Below, one piece after another: positions 16,985 through 25,217 of a stretch of 64,000 nt of DNA (position 1 is its first letter; every line of letters starts with the position of its first letter). The notes under the pieces were generated by a model, which had not been told where the DNA came from, made no database searches, and saw only the letters and a program-made list of their open reading frames with translations. The DNA comes from Gemmatimonadota bacterium (lineage in GTDB: Bacteria; Latescibacterota; UBA2968; UBA8231), in the NCBI GenBank assembly GCA_018672475.1, contig JABHFS010000189.1:31565-95564 (forward strand), in the 5' to 3' direction. A program made the position numbers and the translations under genes.

Positions 16985-17992
16985 ATGGCCAAAGCAAAAG
17001 CAAAAAACCAGCCCAAACGCAAGACCCGCAAAAAACTCCGCATCGCCATCATCGGCGCGGGCGGCCGCGCCCTAATGGCGCACTACCCCTCCTTGCGCGA
17101 CATCCCCGAGGCCGAACTCGTCGCCGTCTCCGAGCTCGACGAACAACGCCTGCACAAAGTCTGCGACGAATACAAAATCAAAGGCCGCTATAGCGACTAC
17201 CGCCAGATGCTCGAACGCGAAAAACCCGACGCCGTCTACGCCATCATGCCACCGCACCACCTCTACGACGTATGCGCCACCACCATCGAGCACGGCTGCC
17301 ATCTGATCATCGAAAAACCGCCCGCCGTCACCAGCGAGCAAATCCGTCAACTCGCCGCCCTGGCCCGCCGCCATAAAGTCTTGACCGGCGTCGCCTTCCA
17401 ACGCCGTTTCGCTCCGGTTATCCGCCGCGGCAAAACGCTGTGCGAGAAACGCGGCACCGTGCACACCGCCCACGCCAGCTTCTACAAAAACTCGGTCGGT
17501 GGCGCGCCTTATTATCGCGGCGCAATGGACATGCTCACTTGCGACGGCATCCACGCCGTCGACACGCTGCGCTACTTGTGCGGCGGCGAGGTCGTGTCCG
17601 TCGCCAGCGACTCGCGCCGCCTCGACGCCGGCCATTGGAATATCCATCTGGCTATGGTCCGCTTCTCCAGCGGGGCCACCGGGTTATTGCTCAACAACTT
17701 CATGGCCGGCCGGCGCATGTTCAGCGTCGAGGTACACTCCCCCGGCATCTCCTTCTTCGGCGACCCCGAAGAAGGAGGACAGCTCTACGCCGACAACAAG
17801 ACCGAGCCGATCGATGAATTGGACCCCTTCGCCCTGTCCAAAAGCGAAGAGGATTACCGAGCCTTCGGCACCTATGACATCAACCGCCACTTCGTAGACT
17901 GCATGTTAAAGGGAAAGGATCCAGAAACGAATTTCGACGACGCGATCAAAACCATGGAGTTGGTCGACGCGGTCTACGGCTCGCAGATCTGA
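16985..17992 (+). CDS. Gfo/Idh/MocA family oxidoreductase
   Basis: A 335-aa NAD(P)-dependent oxidoreductase with an unusual Lys/Arg-rich N-terminal tail of about 18 residues before the Rossmann motif GAGGRA (24-29). The family motif IIEKPPAVTSEQ follows at about 110-121 and a conserved DMLTCDGIHAVDTLRYL lies near 178-194 (catalytic Asp/His region). Substrate is unknown. CGGAGA lies nine bases before the ATG. Copy A of the leader element precedes it. Confidence 0.88.
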   Translation: MAKAKAKNQPKRKTRKKLRIAIIGAGGRALMAHYPSLRDIPEAELVAVSELDEQRLHKVCDEYKIKGRYSDYRQMLEREKPDAVYAIMPPHHLYDVCATTIEHGCHLIIEKPPAVTSEQIRQLAALARRHKVLTGVAFQRRFAPVIRRGKTLCEKRGTVHTAHASFYKNSVGGAPYYRGAMDMLTCDGIHAVDTLRYLCGGEVVSVASDSRRLDAGHWNIHLAMVRFSSGATGLLLNNFMAGRRMFSVEVHSPGISFFGDPEEGGQLYADNKTEPIDELDPFALSKSEEDYRAFGTYDINRHFVDCMLKGKDPETNFDDAIKTMELVDAVYGSQI

Positions 17993-18317
17993 GCGACATC
18001 CCACTACTTCGCGGGGTCCGTTTAGCAAAGAGGCCCGGCTAACCGCGTGTGATAATTAACCGGGATGATGGTAGAAGTATCGCCCTGCCAGGTCAGGGAG
18101 AAATGCGAGCAGGGCGGTGCGAAAAAAAGTGCCATTGCCATCTACGACTATCTTGGTTTAGGGCCGCTTAGAACATCATAAAACCCGGCTGTGGGGGGAT
18201 AGTTCCCCGGTCATCATTCGCGATATAAACCGACTCGACCTTCAATCGGTCTTGTGCCCCGGCTCTCACTTGGGAAACCGGTCTCTTTGCCGTGGGGTTT
18301 TCCGACAGCACGGCGGC
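17993..18317. other. Intergenic region with several inverted repeats
   Basis: No coding frame is convincing here. Inverted repeats include CCCGGCTAA (18034-18042) with TTAACCGGG (18056-18064), which could terminate the upstream oxidoreductase; CGCCCTGC (18081-18088) with GCAGGGCG (18109-18116) followed by AAAAAAA; and a small GGGGA/TTCCCC hairpin near 18193. The region lies between convergent genes. A structured transcript cannot be excluded. Confidence 0.4.
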
Positions 18318-19451
18318 TTACCGTCGATGCAACGCCTCGATCACCGCCCATGTCTGCCGCGTCGTTTCACGCCAGCTAAAATTCTCTGCTCGTTCAGCGG
18401 CCAGTGCCCCCAATTGCCGCTGGCGTTGAGGGTCGTCGATGACTTCGAGTATCTTCGCGGCAATGTCCTCAGGGTTTGCAGGATTAAAGTAGAGCACCGC
18501 ATCACCGCCAAACTCGGGCATCGGCGGCTTGGCGGACGCCAGCAGCGGCCGGCCGCTGCCCATCGCTTCGAGCATCACATTGGGACAGTTTTCGCAATCG
18601 GAGGCGAAGATATTGAGCTTGGCGTGGGCGTATAAACCCGGCAGGTCTTCGTAGGGGACACTGCCCGTCACCACCACATCGCCATCGAGTCCGAGGTCGC
18701 GTATTTCGCGGCGCACCAAGGCGCTATAGGGCGAATGGTCTGGGCCGACCAACAGTAGCTTCTCTCGCGTGGGGCGCGATCGCTTGACCAGATCGAAAGC
18801 GCGCACGACCTCGACCTGGTTTTTGTAATAGTCGAAGATCGAGACATAGGCCAGATACTCGGTGCCGGCAGCGACAACCGGCGGATCCATACCTTCGCGG
18901 TCACCGGCCTTGAAACGCTCGCTCAACCCGTGATAAATAACGCTGGTGCTTTTTAACGGGGTCGTCGTCAAGCCCTCGATAATCTGACGCCCATGCTCGG
19001 ATATGAATATTGTGTGATCGGCCCGTTGAATACTGCCCAGTAGGATTTTCGCCAGGATCCACAGACGCAGCCGCGCCCAACCTAGGGGATATCTAGAGTG
19101 CAAGGCGGGCTGGAAAGGAAGCATATTCTGAAACACGGTGACGATCTTGCACTTGGGCGGCAGTCGCCCGTTGACAATTCCGCCGGGACAAAACAATACG
19201 TCGCTGTCCAGCTCCCGCAACAATCTAGGTAACATTAGATATTCCCAGATCGTCCGCCCCAACGGGTTCCTTGTCGGCCAACGAGGTTTTATTCTACGAA
19301 TATTGCCGCGGCCAGGAGGCAACCGCAACGAGTCGTCGCACAGAATATAAATGCACAGATCATCCCGCTCCGGAGTATTGTCCAACAAGCTGCTCAGATA
19401 CGTTTGTCCCCCTCCCAACCGAGCCGAGAACGCGTTAATTAGCATATTCAT
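18318..19451 (-). CDS. Glycosyltransferase family 4-like protein
   Basis: A 377-aa GT-B-fold glycosyltransferase. The N-terminal half has SARLGGGQTYLSSLLDN, the Gly-rich loop that contacts the donor. The C-terminal Rossmann domain shows the GT4 signature region FASDCENCPNVMLEAMGSGRPLL with the E-x7-E pattern partly preserved (ENCPNVMLE). It transfers a sugar to a glycan or lipid acceptor, probably for a surface polysaccharide, though no other cell-envelope genes are adjacent. It is last in a minus-strand series that includes the YbaK-like gene 21 bp upstream. Confidence 0.85.
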   Translation of the reverse strand: MNMLINAFSARLGGGQTYLSSLLDNTPERDDLCIYILCDDSLRLPPGRGNIRRIKPRWPTRNPLGRTIWEYLMLPRLLRELDSDVLFCPGGIVNGRLPPKCKIVTVFQNMLPFQPALHSRYPLGWARLRLWILAKILLGSIQRADHTIFISEHGRQIIEGLTTTPLKSTSVIYHGLSERFKAGDREGMDPPVVAAGTEYLAYVSIFDYYKNQVEVVRAFDLVKRSRPTREKLLLVGPDHSPYSALVRREIRDLGLDGDVVVTGSVPYEDLPGLYAHAKLNIFASDCENCPNVMLEAMGSGRPLLASAKPPMPEFGGDAVLYFNPANPEDIAAKILEVIDDPQRQRQLGALAAERAENFSWRETTRQTWAVIEALHRR

Positions 19452-19472
19452 AGAAGAATAAATTTCTCTACT

Positions 19473-19961
19473 TCAGCCACGCGTCGGCACCTCAACTACC
19501 TGCCACTCATGTCCGGTGCACTGCAAGAATCGCTCGACATCCGCACGAGCGAGAACCAAGGTCGACGTATTGAGCAAAGGGTGGCATTGTATCGCGTCGG
19601 CGGCCCAGACCGCACGGTCAAACACCAACTCCACCGCCTGCGCGGAATCGTTGATGAGACCGAGTAGTGTCACGGCACCCGGTTCAACGCCAAGATATTT
19701 TTTGAGTCGTTCGGGAGAAGCCATGCCCAACTTATCCGCCCCCAACATCACCCGCAGTGCTTTCAAGTCAACCTGCATCGCGCCCTCGACCACGACCAGG
19801 AAATGGCGCCGCCCCTTCCCATCGCGTAGAAAGAGGTTTTTCGTATGGGCCCCGGGCAACGGCGACACCTGATCCTCCGCCTCCTGGTAAGTATAGACCG
19901 GCGGATGATCCGCGCGCTGATAAGATATATTGTTTTCTTTGAGGAAACAGTAGATATCCAT
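19473..19961 (-). CDS. Prolyl-tRNA editing deacylase, YbaK/ProX family
   Basis: A 162-aa trans-editing protein of the YbaK/ProX (PrdX) type that hydrolyses mischarged aminoacyl-tRNA. Typical stretches are TKNLFLRDGKGRRHFLVVVEG, including the conserved Lys at position 41, and LLGLINDSAQAVELVFD with PLLNTSTLVL. It lacks a synthetase domain, as expected for the free-standing form. The spermidine-synthase-like gene ends 2 bp upstream, so these two genes, and probably the sulfatase above, form one operon. Confidence 0.85.
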   Translation of the reverse strand: MDIYCFLKENNISYQRADHPPVYTYQEAEDQVSPLPGAHTKNLFLRDGKGRRHFLVVVEGAMQVDLKALRVMLGADKLGMASPERLKKYLGVEPGAVTLLGLINDSAQAVELVFDRAVWAADAIQCHPLLNTSTLVLARADVERFLQCTGHEWQVVEVPTRG

Positions 19962-19963
19962 GC

Positions 19964-20740
19964 TTAGTGTACCAAGCCCTTGTTGTAGCGCATCAAATCC
20001 CAGAGGAATTGCGAAAACTCGACCCCGTAGCGCTCCTCCAACTCGGTCGCCTTGCGCCTAGACAGCCCCACTTCGAGCGACGGAAGAGCAAAGTTGAACG
20101 CGAAGGCCACGGTATTGCGCTTGCGCGCCACCGGCAAATGCAATACTTCGCCAGTGAAGACCTGGTGCAACGAGCGATCGATGCCCTCGAGCAGTGATTC
20201 GCGATCGCCGGTCCACAAATTGGCCACCAAGACCCCTCGTCCGCTCAGTCGTTTTTGGCAACGCGCGAAAAACTCGGGCTGCCCCAGCGCTGGCGCCATA
20301 CCGTCGCGATCGTGGATATCGACCATAATCCAATCGTATTCGCCAGCGCGTCTGTCGTCGAGGAAATTCTCCGCTGCTTCCACATGCACCGCAAAATGCT
20401 CATCGGAGGGCAGTGCAAAGTACTCGCGCGCCAACTCGACGACTAACGGGCGTTTTTCGACCACAGTGATCCGGCACTCGGGCCAGTGATAGCGGAGAAA
20501 ACGCGCCAGCGCGCCGCCGCCCAGCCCCAACATTAGCACCGAACGCGGCGCCGACGTGAAGAGCAGAGCGCTGAGCATGCAGCGCGTATAGGACAGGGCC
20601 AAACCGACCGAGTCGCGCAACAGCATCGTCGTCTGCCGGGCGCGCGAACCAAAGTGCATCGTGCGCGAGGTCGCCTCATCGACGATTTCTATCGTGCCGA
20701 ACTCGTCGCGGGCGGAGTGAACCAGCTTCCCGTCATACAT
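19964..20740 (-). CDS. Spermidine synthase-like methyltransferase-fold protein
   Basis: A 258-aa protein with the SAM/dcSAM-binding glycine loop MLGLGGGALARF at about residues 69-80, the acidic strand end VVEKRPLVVELA, and the motif-post region YDWIMVDIHDRDGMAP. This is the spermidine synthase-like fold (SpeE/SpeE-like). The usual gatekeeper Asp of true spermidine synthases is in place (VDIHD), but the N-terminal beta-domain is reduced, so polyamine activity is uncertain. It lies 8 bp downstream of the sulfatase gene. Confidence 0.7.
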   Translation of the reverse strand: MYDGKLVHSARDEFGTIEIVDEATSRTMHFGSRARQTTMLLRDSVGLALSYTRCMLSALLFTSAPRSVLMLGLGGGALARFLRYHWPECRITVVEKRPLVVELAREYFALPSDEHFAVHVEAAENFLDDRRAGEYDWIMVDIHDRDGMAPALGQPEFFARCQKRLSGRGVLVANLWTGDRESLLEGIDRSLHQVFTGEVLHLPVARKRNTVAFAFNFALPSLEVGLSRRKATELEERYGVEFSQFLWDLMRYNKGLVH

Positions 20741-20748
20741 CGCCTACC

Positions 20749-22233
20749 CTAGGCCCCCCGCCAATCGCGTTCCTGCGCTTGCGCCCGTTCCCTCCAACGC
20801 GCGTAATTCGGCGAAAGACTCAACGCCCCGTCCGGCTGCGGCACCAGTTGCCCGCCTCGACCCCGGGGATCGCCCCGCCGCTCGTTGAGCTCCGCCAAGC
20901 GTTTGCGCCACACAGCAACGCGCGCCGCGTGCACCGGGTCGGCAGATAGATCGCGGCATTCGCCGGGGTCTTCTTGCAGATCGAAGAACTGTTCGCAGCC
21001 AGTGTGATGGAACCAGATATACTTTTCCAAACCATCGGTTACGTACTGCATGCCATGTTCGAAGGTATAACAGGACGTGTGTTCTCCTTGAACAAAATCT
21101 CGCCAGCCGTCGCGCTCGCCGCGCGCCAATTTCAACAGACTCACCCCGTCCACCGACTCGGGGATTTCTACGCCGGCCGCGTCCAATAACGTCGGCATGA
21201 TATCGCGCAATTCTACCGGCGCTTCTATACGCGTATTGCACGGCAAATCCCACGACTGCGGATAGCGCATTATGAATGGCACGCGCGCCGAACCCTCATA
21301 GGCATAGGTCTTACGCCAGTGGTGGTGGTCGCCCATCATATCGCCGTGGTCAGAGGTGAAGATGATCAAGGTTTCGGCGTAGGCCTGCGGATCGCGTTTT
21401 TTGAACTCGTAGAGGAAGCGCCCGATCTGATGATCGATAAAAGTGATATTGCCATAATAGCCGGCGCGACCTTTGCGCGTCTCGCTGTCGCTGCGCCGGG
21501 TGCGCGGCGCGTTGGTATCGGCGACTTTTTTATCGAACTGAGCCGACCAGTCGCCGACAAAAGGTGCGGGAATATCGGGATGCCCTTCATACATGTCCCA
21601 GTAGGTCTGCGGCGGGTCGTAGGGCGAGTGGGGTCGGGCGAAGGAGAGCCACATGAAAAAGGGCTGGCTCGGGTCGCGCTGCTCGACGAATTTGATGCCC
21701 TCGCTGGCGGTCCAGTACGTAGGGTGCAGGTGCTCGGGCAAGTGCGAAGGCCGCGCCATCCAACTGTTCCAATCAATGCTGTGGTCACGATATCCGTATT
21801 CGCCTTCTTTGTGTCTTTCGAAGAATTGGTGATAGTCGCTAATAAACCCCGAATCGCGGCGCCCACTCTCGTCGAGCACCATATGGTCAAATCCATAGCG
21901 CCGCCGTTGCGGCGCGTGGTGCATCTTGCCCACCGCTTGCGTATGATATCCCGCCTTCGCCAACTCGCCCGGCAGTGTCGCCGGATATTCGAGCGCGTCG
22001 TTGCCGGCCATCGTCAACCGCCCGTGGTGCCATTGGTCCATCCCAGTGATAATACCCGCCCGGGCCGGCGTACACGAGGGCACCGAAGTATAGGCGTGCG
22101 GCAGGTAGGCCCCTTGCTCGGCCAATTCGTCGAGGTAGGGCGTCTCCAACACGGGGTGTCCGGCACAGCCGAGGCAGTCGCCGCGCTGTTGGTCGGTGGT
22201 GATGAGCAGGAGGTTGGGTCGGGTTTGTGGCAT
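20749..22233 (-). CDS. Type I sulfatase
   Basis: A 494-aa sulfatase. LLLITTDQQRGDCLGCAGH carries the N-terminal metal Asp pair, CTPAR at about residues 53-57 is the formylglycine site, and TSDHGDMMGDHHHWRKTY provides late metal ligands. No signal peptide is seen. The upstream 360 bp hold the palindromic element with copy B of the leader element, in the same orientation and about 60 bases before the ATG. The downstream spermidine-synthase-like gene follows by 8 bp. Confidence 0.9.
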   Translation of the reverse strand: MPQTRPNLLLITTDQQRGDCLGCAGHPVLETPYLDELAEQGAYLPHAYTSVPSCTPARAGIITGMDQWHHGRLTMAGNDALEYPATLPGELAKAGYHTQAVGKMHHAPQRRRYGFDHMVLDESGRRDSGFISDYHQFFERHKEGEYGYRDHSIDWNSWMARPSHLPEHLHPTYWTASEGIKFVEQRDPSQPFFMWLSFARPHSPYDPPQTYWDMYEGHPDIPAPFVGDWSAQFDKKVADTNAPRTRRSDSETRKGRAGYYGNITFIDHQIGRFLYEFKKRDPQAYAETLIIFTSDHGDMMGDHHHWRKTYAYEGSARVPFIMRYPQSWDLPCNTRIEAPVELRDIMPTLLDAAGVEIPESVDGVSLLKLARGERDGWRDFVQGEHTSCYTFEHGMQYVTDGLEKYIWFHHTGCEQFFDLQEDPGECRDLSADPVHAARVAVWRKRLAELNERRGDPRGRGGQLVPQPDGALSLSPNYARWRERAQAQERDWRGA

Positions 22234-22277
22234 GAGGTGGGTCCTGTTGCGTGGAGTGAGTGATGCAGCTGTTGGAC

Positions 22278-22409
22278 GGGCTCTTGCAGGATATCCCGTC
22301 GCTCATTCTCGCTCGCCATCCCTGGCTCGCTCCGAGGTGTAGCCCTCAGATTTCACTTCCTGTGAAATCTGGGTCTACAATCCGCTCCAGGGATATCCTG
22401 CAAGAGCCC
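22278..22409 (-). repeat. 132-bp nested palindrome carrying leader element copy B
   Basis: Perfect 20-bp inverted repeats at 22278-22297 and 22390-22409 (GGGCTCTTGCAGGATATCCC and its complement) enclose a 10-bp hairpin CAGATTTCAC/GTGAAATCTG (22347-22356, 22362-22371) and, on the minus strand, the core CCTCGGAGC...GGGATGGC-GAG-CGAGAATGAGCGA (22337-22295). The element reads in the direction of the sulfatase that starts at 22233. It may be a MITE-like unit that has carried a regulatory structure, or a complex leader RNA. Confidence 0.7.
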
Positions 22410-22590
22410 TGCGGTAGTCGCGCGAGTCGCGCCAGCACAATATTTAATTTAAGAGGGAAAACTAAAATCCTTAATTGGGGAGATAAAAGTACGCAAGAAC
22501 ATCACTACAATCCCACCCTTATAAAATGGACTCTGGGTCATCCACCAAGCGTAGCGGAGGTGCGGGGGGCGGCGGCAAGGGAAAGCCCCC

Positions 22591-23553
22591 CTAGGCTTCT
22601 TGCGCACCCCACCGCGTAGCAATAAACGCGTCCATAAAAATCTGCCCCAGATGAAACGTAATACAGGGAATCGCGATCAACCCCTTCATCTCGGGCGACA
22701 CCGCCGACTCCGGCAAAAACGCCAGCACCGTCATCGCCACCGGCAAGGTCTTCTGGCTCGTCATCAGCACCACCGCCTTACGCGCCGCCGACTCGAGCCG
22801 CAACAACGCGCAGACGCCGCCGTTGAAGACCAGATAGAGCGCATGGATCCCCAGGCCCGACAAGACCAGAACCAGCAAACTGGAGGTCTCTACCAAAGCC
22901 AAGCGCTCAGAAGATTCGCTGAATTTCATCCATGGTATGGTGATCAGCGCCGCGTTGCTGGCCAAACTCAACCGCGGCCGTTGTGCGTTGATCCAGTCGA
23001 CGGCGAAACGCCGCAGAAACTTGCCGACGCCCAGGGGCAAAAGAATGGAAAGACAGAGTTTGACAAACAGATCGCCGGCCGAAAGTTCGACCTGACCCAA
23101 CGCGCCCAATAGATGCGCCAAGACAAAGGGTACGGTGAGAATGCCGGCGGTATTGGTCAGCACCGTCAAAAAAAGTGCTAAGGCCACATTGCCGCGCGCC
23201 TGGGCCGTCAAGGCGACACCCGAGGTCAACGTGGTCGGCATACAGCAGAACAACGCCAAGCCCAATTGAAAGGAGGGTTCCATCGGCAATTTAAAAGCGA
23301 TGGCCGTGCCGATAAGCGGGGTGGCAAAGAGGATCGAGACACAACCCCATGACGTCGCCTTCCAGGCGGCGAGGGCGGCGTGGACCTCGTCGGTCTTGAG
23401 CATCAACCCCGACAGCAGGAAGATCATACTGACCGCGACATACTGCGTCGGCAGCCCGGCCATATAGATGCCTGGAGTGGGAAAGAAAAAGCCTACCACG
23501 GCCACCGTTACCAGACCGAGGGGTAGGAATTGCTTCTGCAGGAAACTTAGCAT
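22591..23553 (-). CDS. Bile acid:sodium symporter (BASS)-family transporter
   Basis: A 320-aa inner-membrane protein with about nine to ten hydrophobic helices. Features typical of the BASS/arsenite-related SbtA-like fold are GLALFCCMPTTLTSGVALT, which matches the discontinuous helix of the sodium-site region, and VVLMTSQKTLPVAMTVLAFLP, the second crossover helix. Such proteins import organic acids with sodium. I use the ATG at 23553 rather than a TTG five codons earlier. A terminator-like hairpin stands only about 13-40 bases upstream, so expression may depend on read-through or its own promoter. Confidence 0.85.
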   Translation of the reverse strand: MLSFLQKQFLPLGLVTVAVVGFFFPTPGIYMAGLPTQYVAVSMIFLLSGLMLKTDEVHAALAAWKATSWGCVSILFATPLIGTAIAFKLPMEPSFQLGLALFCCMPTTLTSGVALTAQARGNVALALFLTVLTNTAGILTVPFVLAHLLGALGQVELSAGDLFVKLCLSILLPLGVGKFLRRFAVDWINAQRPRLSLASNAALITIPWMKFSESSERLALVETSSLLVLVLSGLGIHALYLVFNGGVCALLRLESAARKAVVLMTSQKTLPVAMTVLAFLPESAVSPEMKGLIAIPCITFHLGQIFMDAFIATRWGAQEA

Positions 23554-23565
23554 GTCCCTAATATA

Positions 23566-23594
23566 CAAGAAAAGGGCCGGAAGATATCCGGCCC
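23566..23594 (-). terminator. Rho-independent terminator between the repressor and BASS genes
   Basis: GGGCCGGA (23574-23581) and TCCGGCCC (23587-23594) form an 8-bp stem with a 5-base loop; on the minus strand it is followed by TTTTCTTG. It lies after the DtxR-type gene and immediately before the BASS start codon, which makes an attenuator role possible. Confidence 0.8.
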
Positions 23595-23631
23595 ACCAGG
23601 TGTATCTGTGTTTTCCCGGCCTAAAGCGCCG

Positions 23632-24177
23632 CTACTCGCTTTCCGTCATAGCCACCGCCCGGTAGCCAAAGCAGGTATCTTCGCAGAGCCGGCAGGAGTC
23701 AACATCGCCGGATCGGCACTCTAAGGCGCCGTCGCGGAAGAGCTGAAGAAATTCATTGGCCGAAGGTTTCTCCGAAAATAACATGCGCAAGAAACAAACC
23801 AGACGGGCGCGGGCTTCGGTGCTGATCAGGTGTTCCACCTTACAAGCGTCGATCATCGCGTCGTCCTCGTCCATGCCGAGCGCGTCGCTCAAGAAGCGCT
23901 GCACCACCAGACGCGTAGCCTCAGTCTCCTGCACGACCTTCAAACCCTGCTCGGTCAGTTCTAGAAAACGATTTGGATCCTCCTGCACATAGCCGCGCTC
24001 CTTGAGGTGTTTCATCGCCGTCGAGACACTGCCCTTGGTGATGCGCAAGTGTTTAGCGATATCTGAAACGCGGGCATAGCCGTGTTCCGTGCGCAACTCG
24101 TGGATCGCCATCAGATGATGCGCGGCACTATGGCTCAGCTCGTTCTTTTCGTAGGCCCTCCAGACTTCCTCGAACAT
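23632..24177 (-). CDS. DtxR/MntR-family metal-dependent repressor with Cys-rich tail
   Basis: A 181-aa transcriptional regulator. A winged HTH occupies about residues 18-72 (ARVSDIAKHLRITKGSVSTAMKHL). The dimerisation/metal region has C112, E115 and H116 in DACKVEHLIS, matching the primary metal site of DtxR/MntR. Unusually the C terminus carries four Cys (C153, C162, C165, C169, with CRLCEDTC), which could bind Fe-S or Zn, as seen in some MntR/IdeR-like relatives. The SUMF1-domain gene ends 19 bp upstream on the same strand. The regulated gene may be its neighbour, the BASS transporter. Confidence 0.85.
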   Translation of the reverse strand: MFEEVWRAYEKNELSHSAAHHLMAIHELRTEHGYARVSDIAKHLRITKGSVSTAMKHLKERGYVQEDPNRFLELTEQGLKVVQETEATRLVVQRFLSDALGMDEDDAMIDACKVEHLISTEARARLVCFLRMLFSEKPSANEFLQLFRDGALECRSGDVDSCRLCEDTCFGYRAVAMTESE

Positions 24178-24196
24178 CGTCTCGCCCTTTCTCCTC

Positions 24197-25150
24197 TCAG
24201 CCGGATCGGGTATCCTCGGCGTCCATCGCCAAACGGAAACCGATATTGTCCCGGGTCGACACCTCAGAGGCGCCCATCCGGTGGGTCGTGCGCAACGCCG
24301 CGCGCGTCTCCTGATAACTGCCGCCGCGTATCACCCGTTCCTGGCCGCCATCGGGCCCTTTGGGGTTGGTCGACGGGCTCTCTTTATAGTACTCGTCGTC
24401 AAGGTAATCCTGGCACCACTCGTAGACATTCCCGGCCATATCCCACACTTCGTAAAAACTGAGGCCGTCGGGCCATTCGTCGACCGGTGTGGTTGTGCCG
24501 ATCTGGTTGTTGGCGTTGCAACGCTCGCCTTCAGTAAAGCGTGTGCCCCAAGGATAGGGCCGCTCGTCGGTGCCCTTTGCCGCCTTCTCCCACTCCGACT
24601 CCGAAGGGAGCCGGGCACTGCGCCAGGTCGCGTAATCACTAGCGTCTTGCCAGGAGACATTGGCCACTGGGTGTTTGCCCATTCCAGCGGGAAAGGTCCC
24701 CCGCTGCCAATGGATCGGCGCCCGGTGCCCCGTGCACTGCACAAACTCGCGGTACTCCTGATTGGTCACCGGCGTCTTGCCGATAAAATACCCCGACAGA
24801 TAGACGGTATGCGCCGGCCGTTCATTGCGCGGGCTATCCTCGTCGCGGCCGCCCATCGTATAGGGACCAGATGGTATATGGACCATTAGCCGCTTGTTGG
24901 CCTCGGGGAGAATTTCCTTGCGCTTCTCCTCCAAAGTGCTCATATCCTGCTCCAGCCTTTCCAGCCGGACCTTCATTTCTTCAGTCTGCTCCTGCGCATG
25001 TGAATAACGGCGCGACATATCCTGACGACGCACTTCCTGATGGTCCATCTGCTCCATCAGTTTTTGCGACGGCCGGTTGAACTCCAGCAGCAGGATCACA
25101 AAGTAAAGACTAAAACCGCATGTGAGAATCCAGAATACCCATTGGTCCAT
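24197..25150 (-). CDS. Membrane-anchored SUMF1/FGE-fold protein lacking the catalytic Cys pair
   Basis: A 317-aa protein with an N-terminal transmembrane helix (about residues 5-24), a charged coiled coil (28-80) and a formylglycine-generating-enzyme sulfatase-maturase fold (about 88-310: IPSGPYTMGG, then GKHPVANVSWQDASDYATW, then DMAGNVYEWCQDYL, RVIRGGSY, NIGFRLA). In true FGE the stretch after RGGS contains two catalytic Cys; here it reads RGGSYQETRAALR without Cys. It is therefore probably not the maturase for the three sulfatases, but a SUMF1-type binding or enzyme domain. It stands between GAPDH and the DtxR-type gene. Confidence 0.85.
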   Translation of the reverse strand: MDQWVFWILTCGFSLYFVILLLEFNRPSQKLMEQMDHQEVRRQDMSRRYSHAQEQTEEMKVRLERLEQDMSTLEEKRKEILPEANKRLMVHIPSGPYTMGGRDEDSPRNERPAHTVYLSGYFIGKTPVTNQEYREFVQCTGHRAPIHWQRGTFPAGMGKHPVANVSWQDASDYATWRSARLPSESEWEKAAKGTDERPYPWGTRFTEGERCNANNQIGTTTPVDEWPDGLSFYEVWDMAGNVYEWCQDYLDDEYYKESPSTNPKGPDGGQERVIRGGSYQETRAALRTTHRMGASEVSTRDNIGFRLAMDAEDTRSG

Positions 25151-25217
25151 GGCAATTTCCTCAAATGGCGGGAGGAACCATGCCGGTCGCGGTTGAGGTC
25201 GCAGCCGGCACAGTGCT

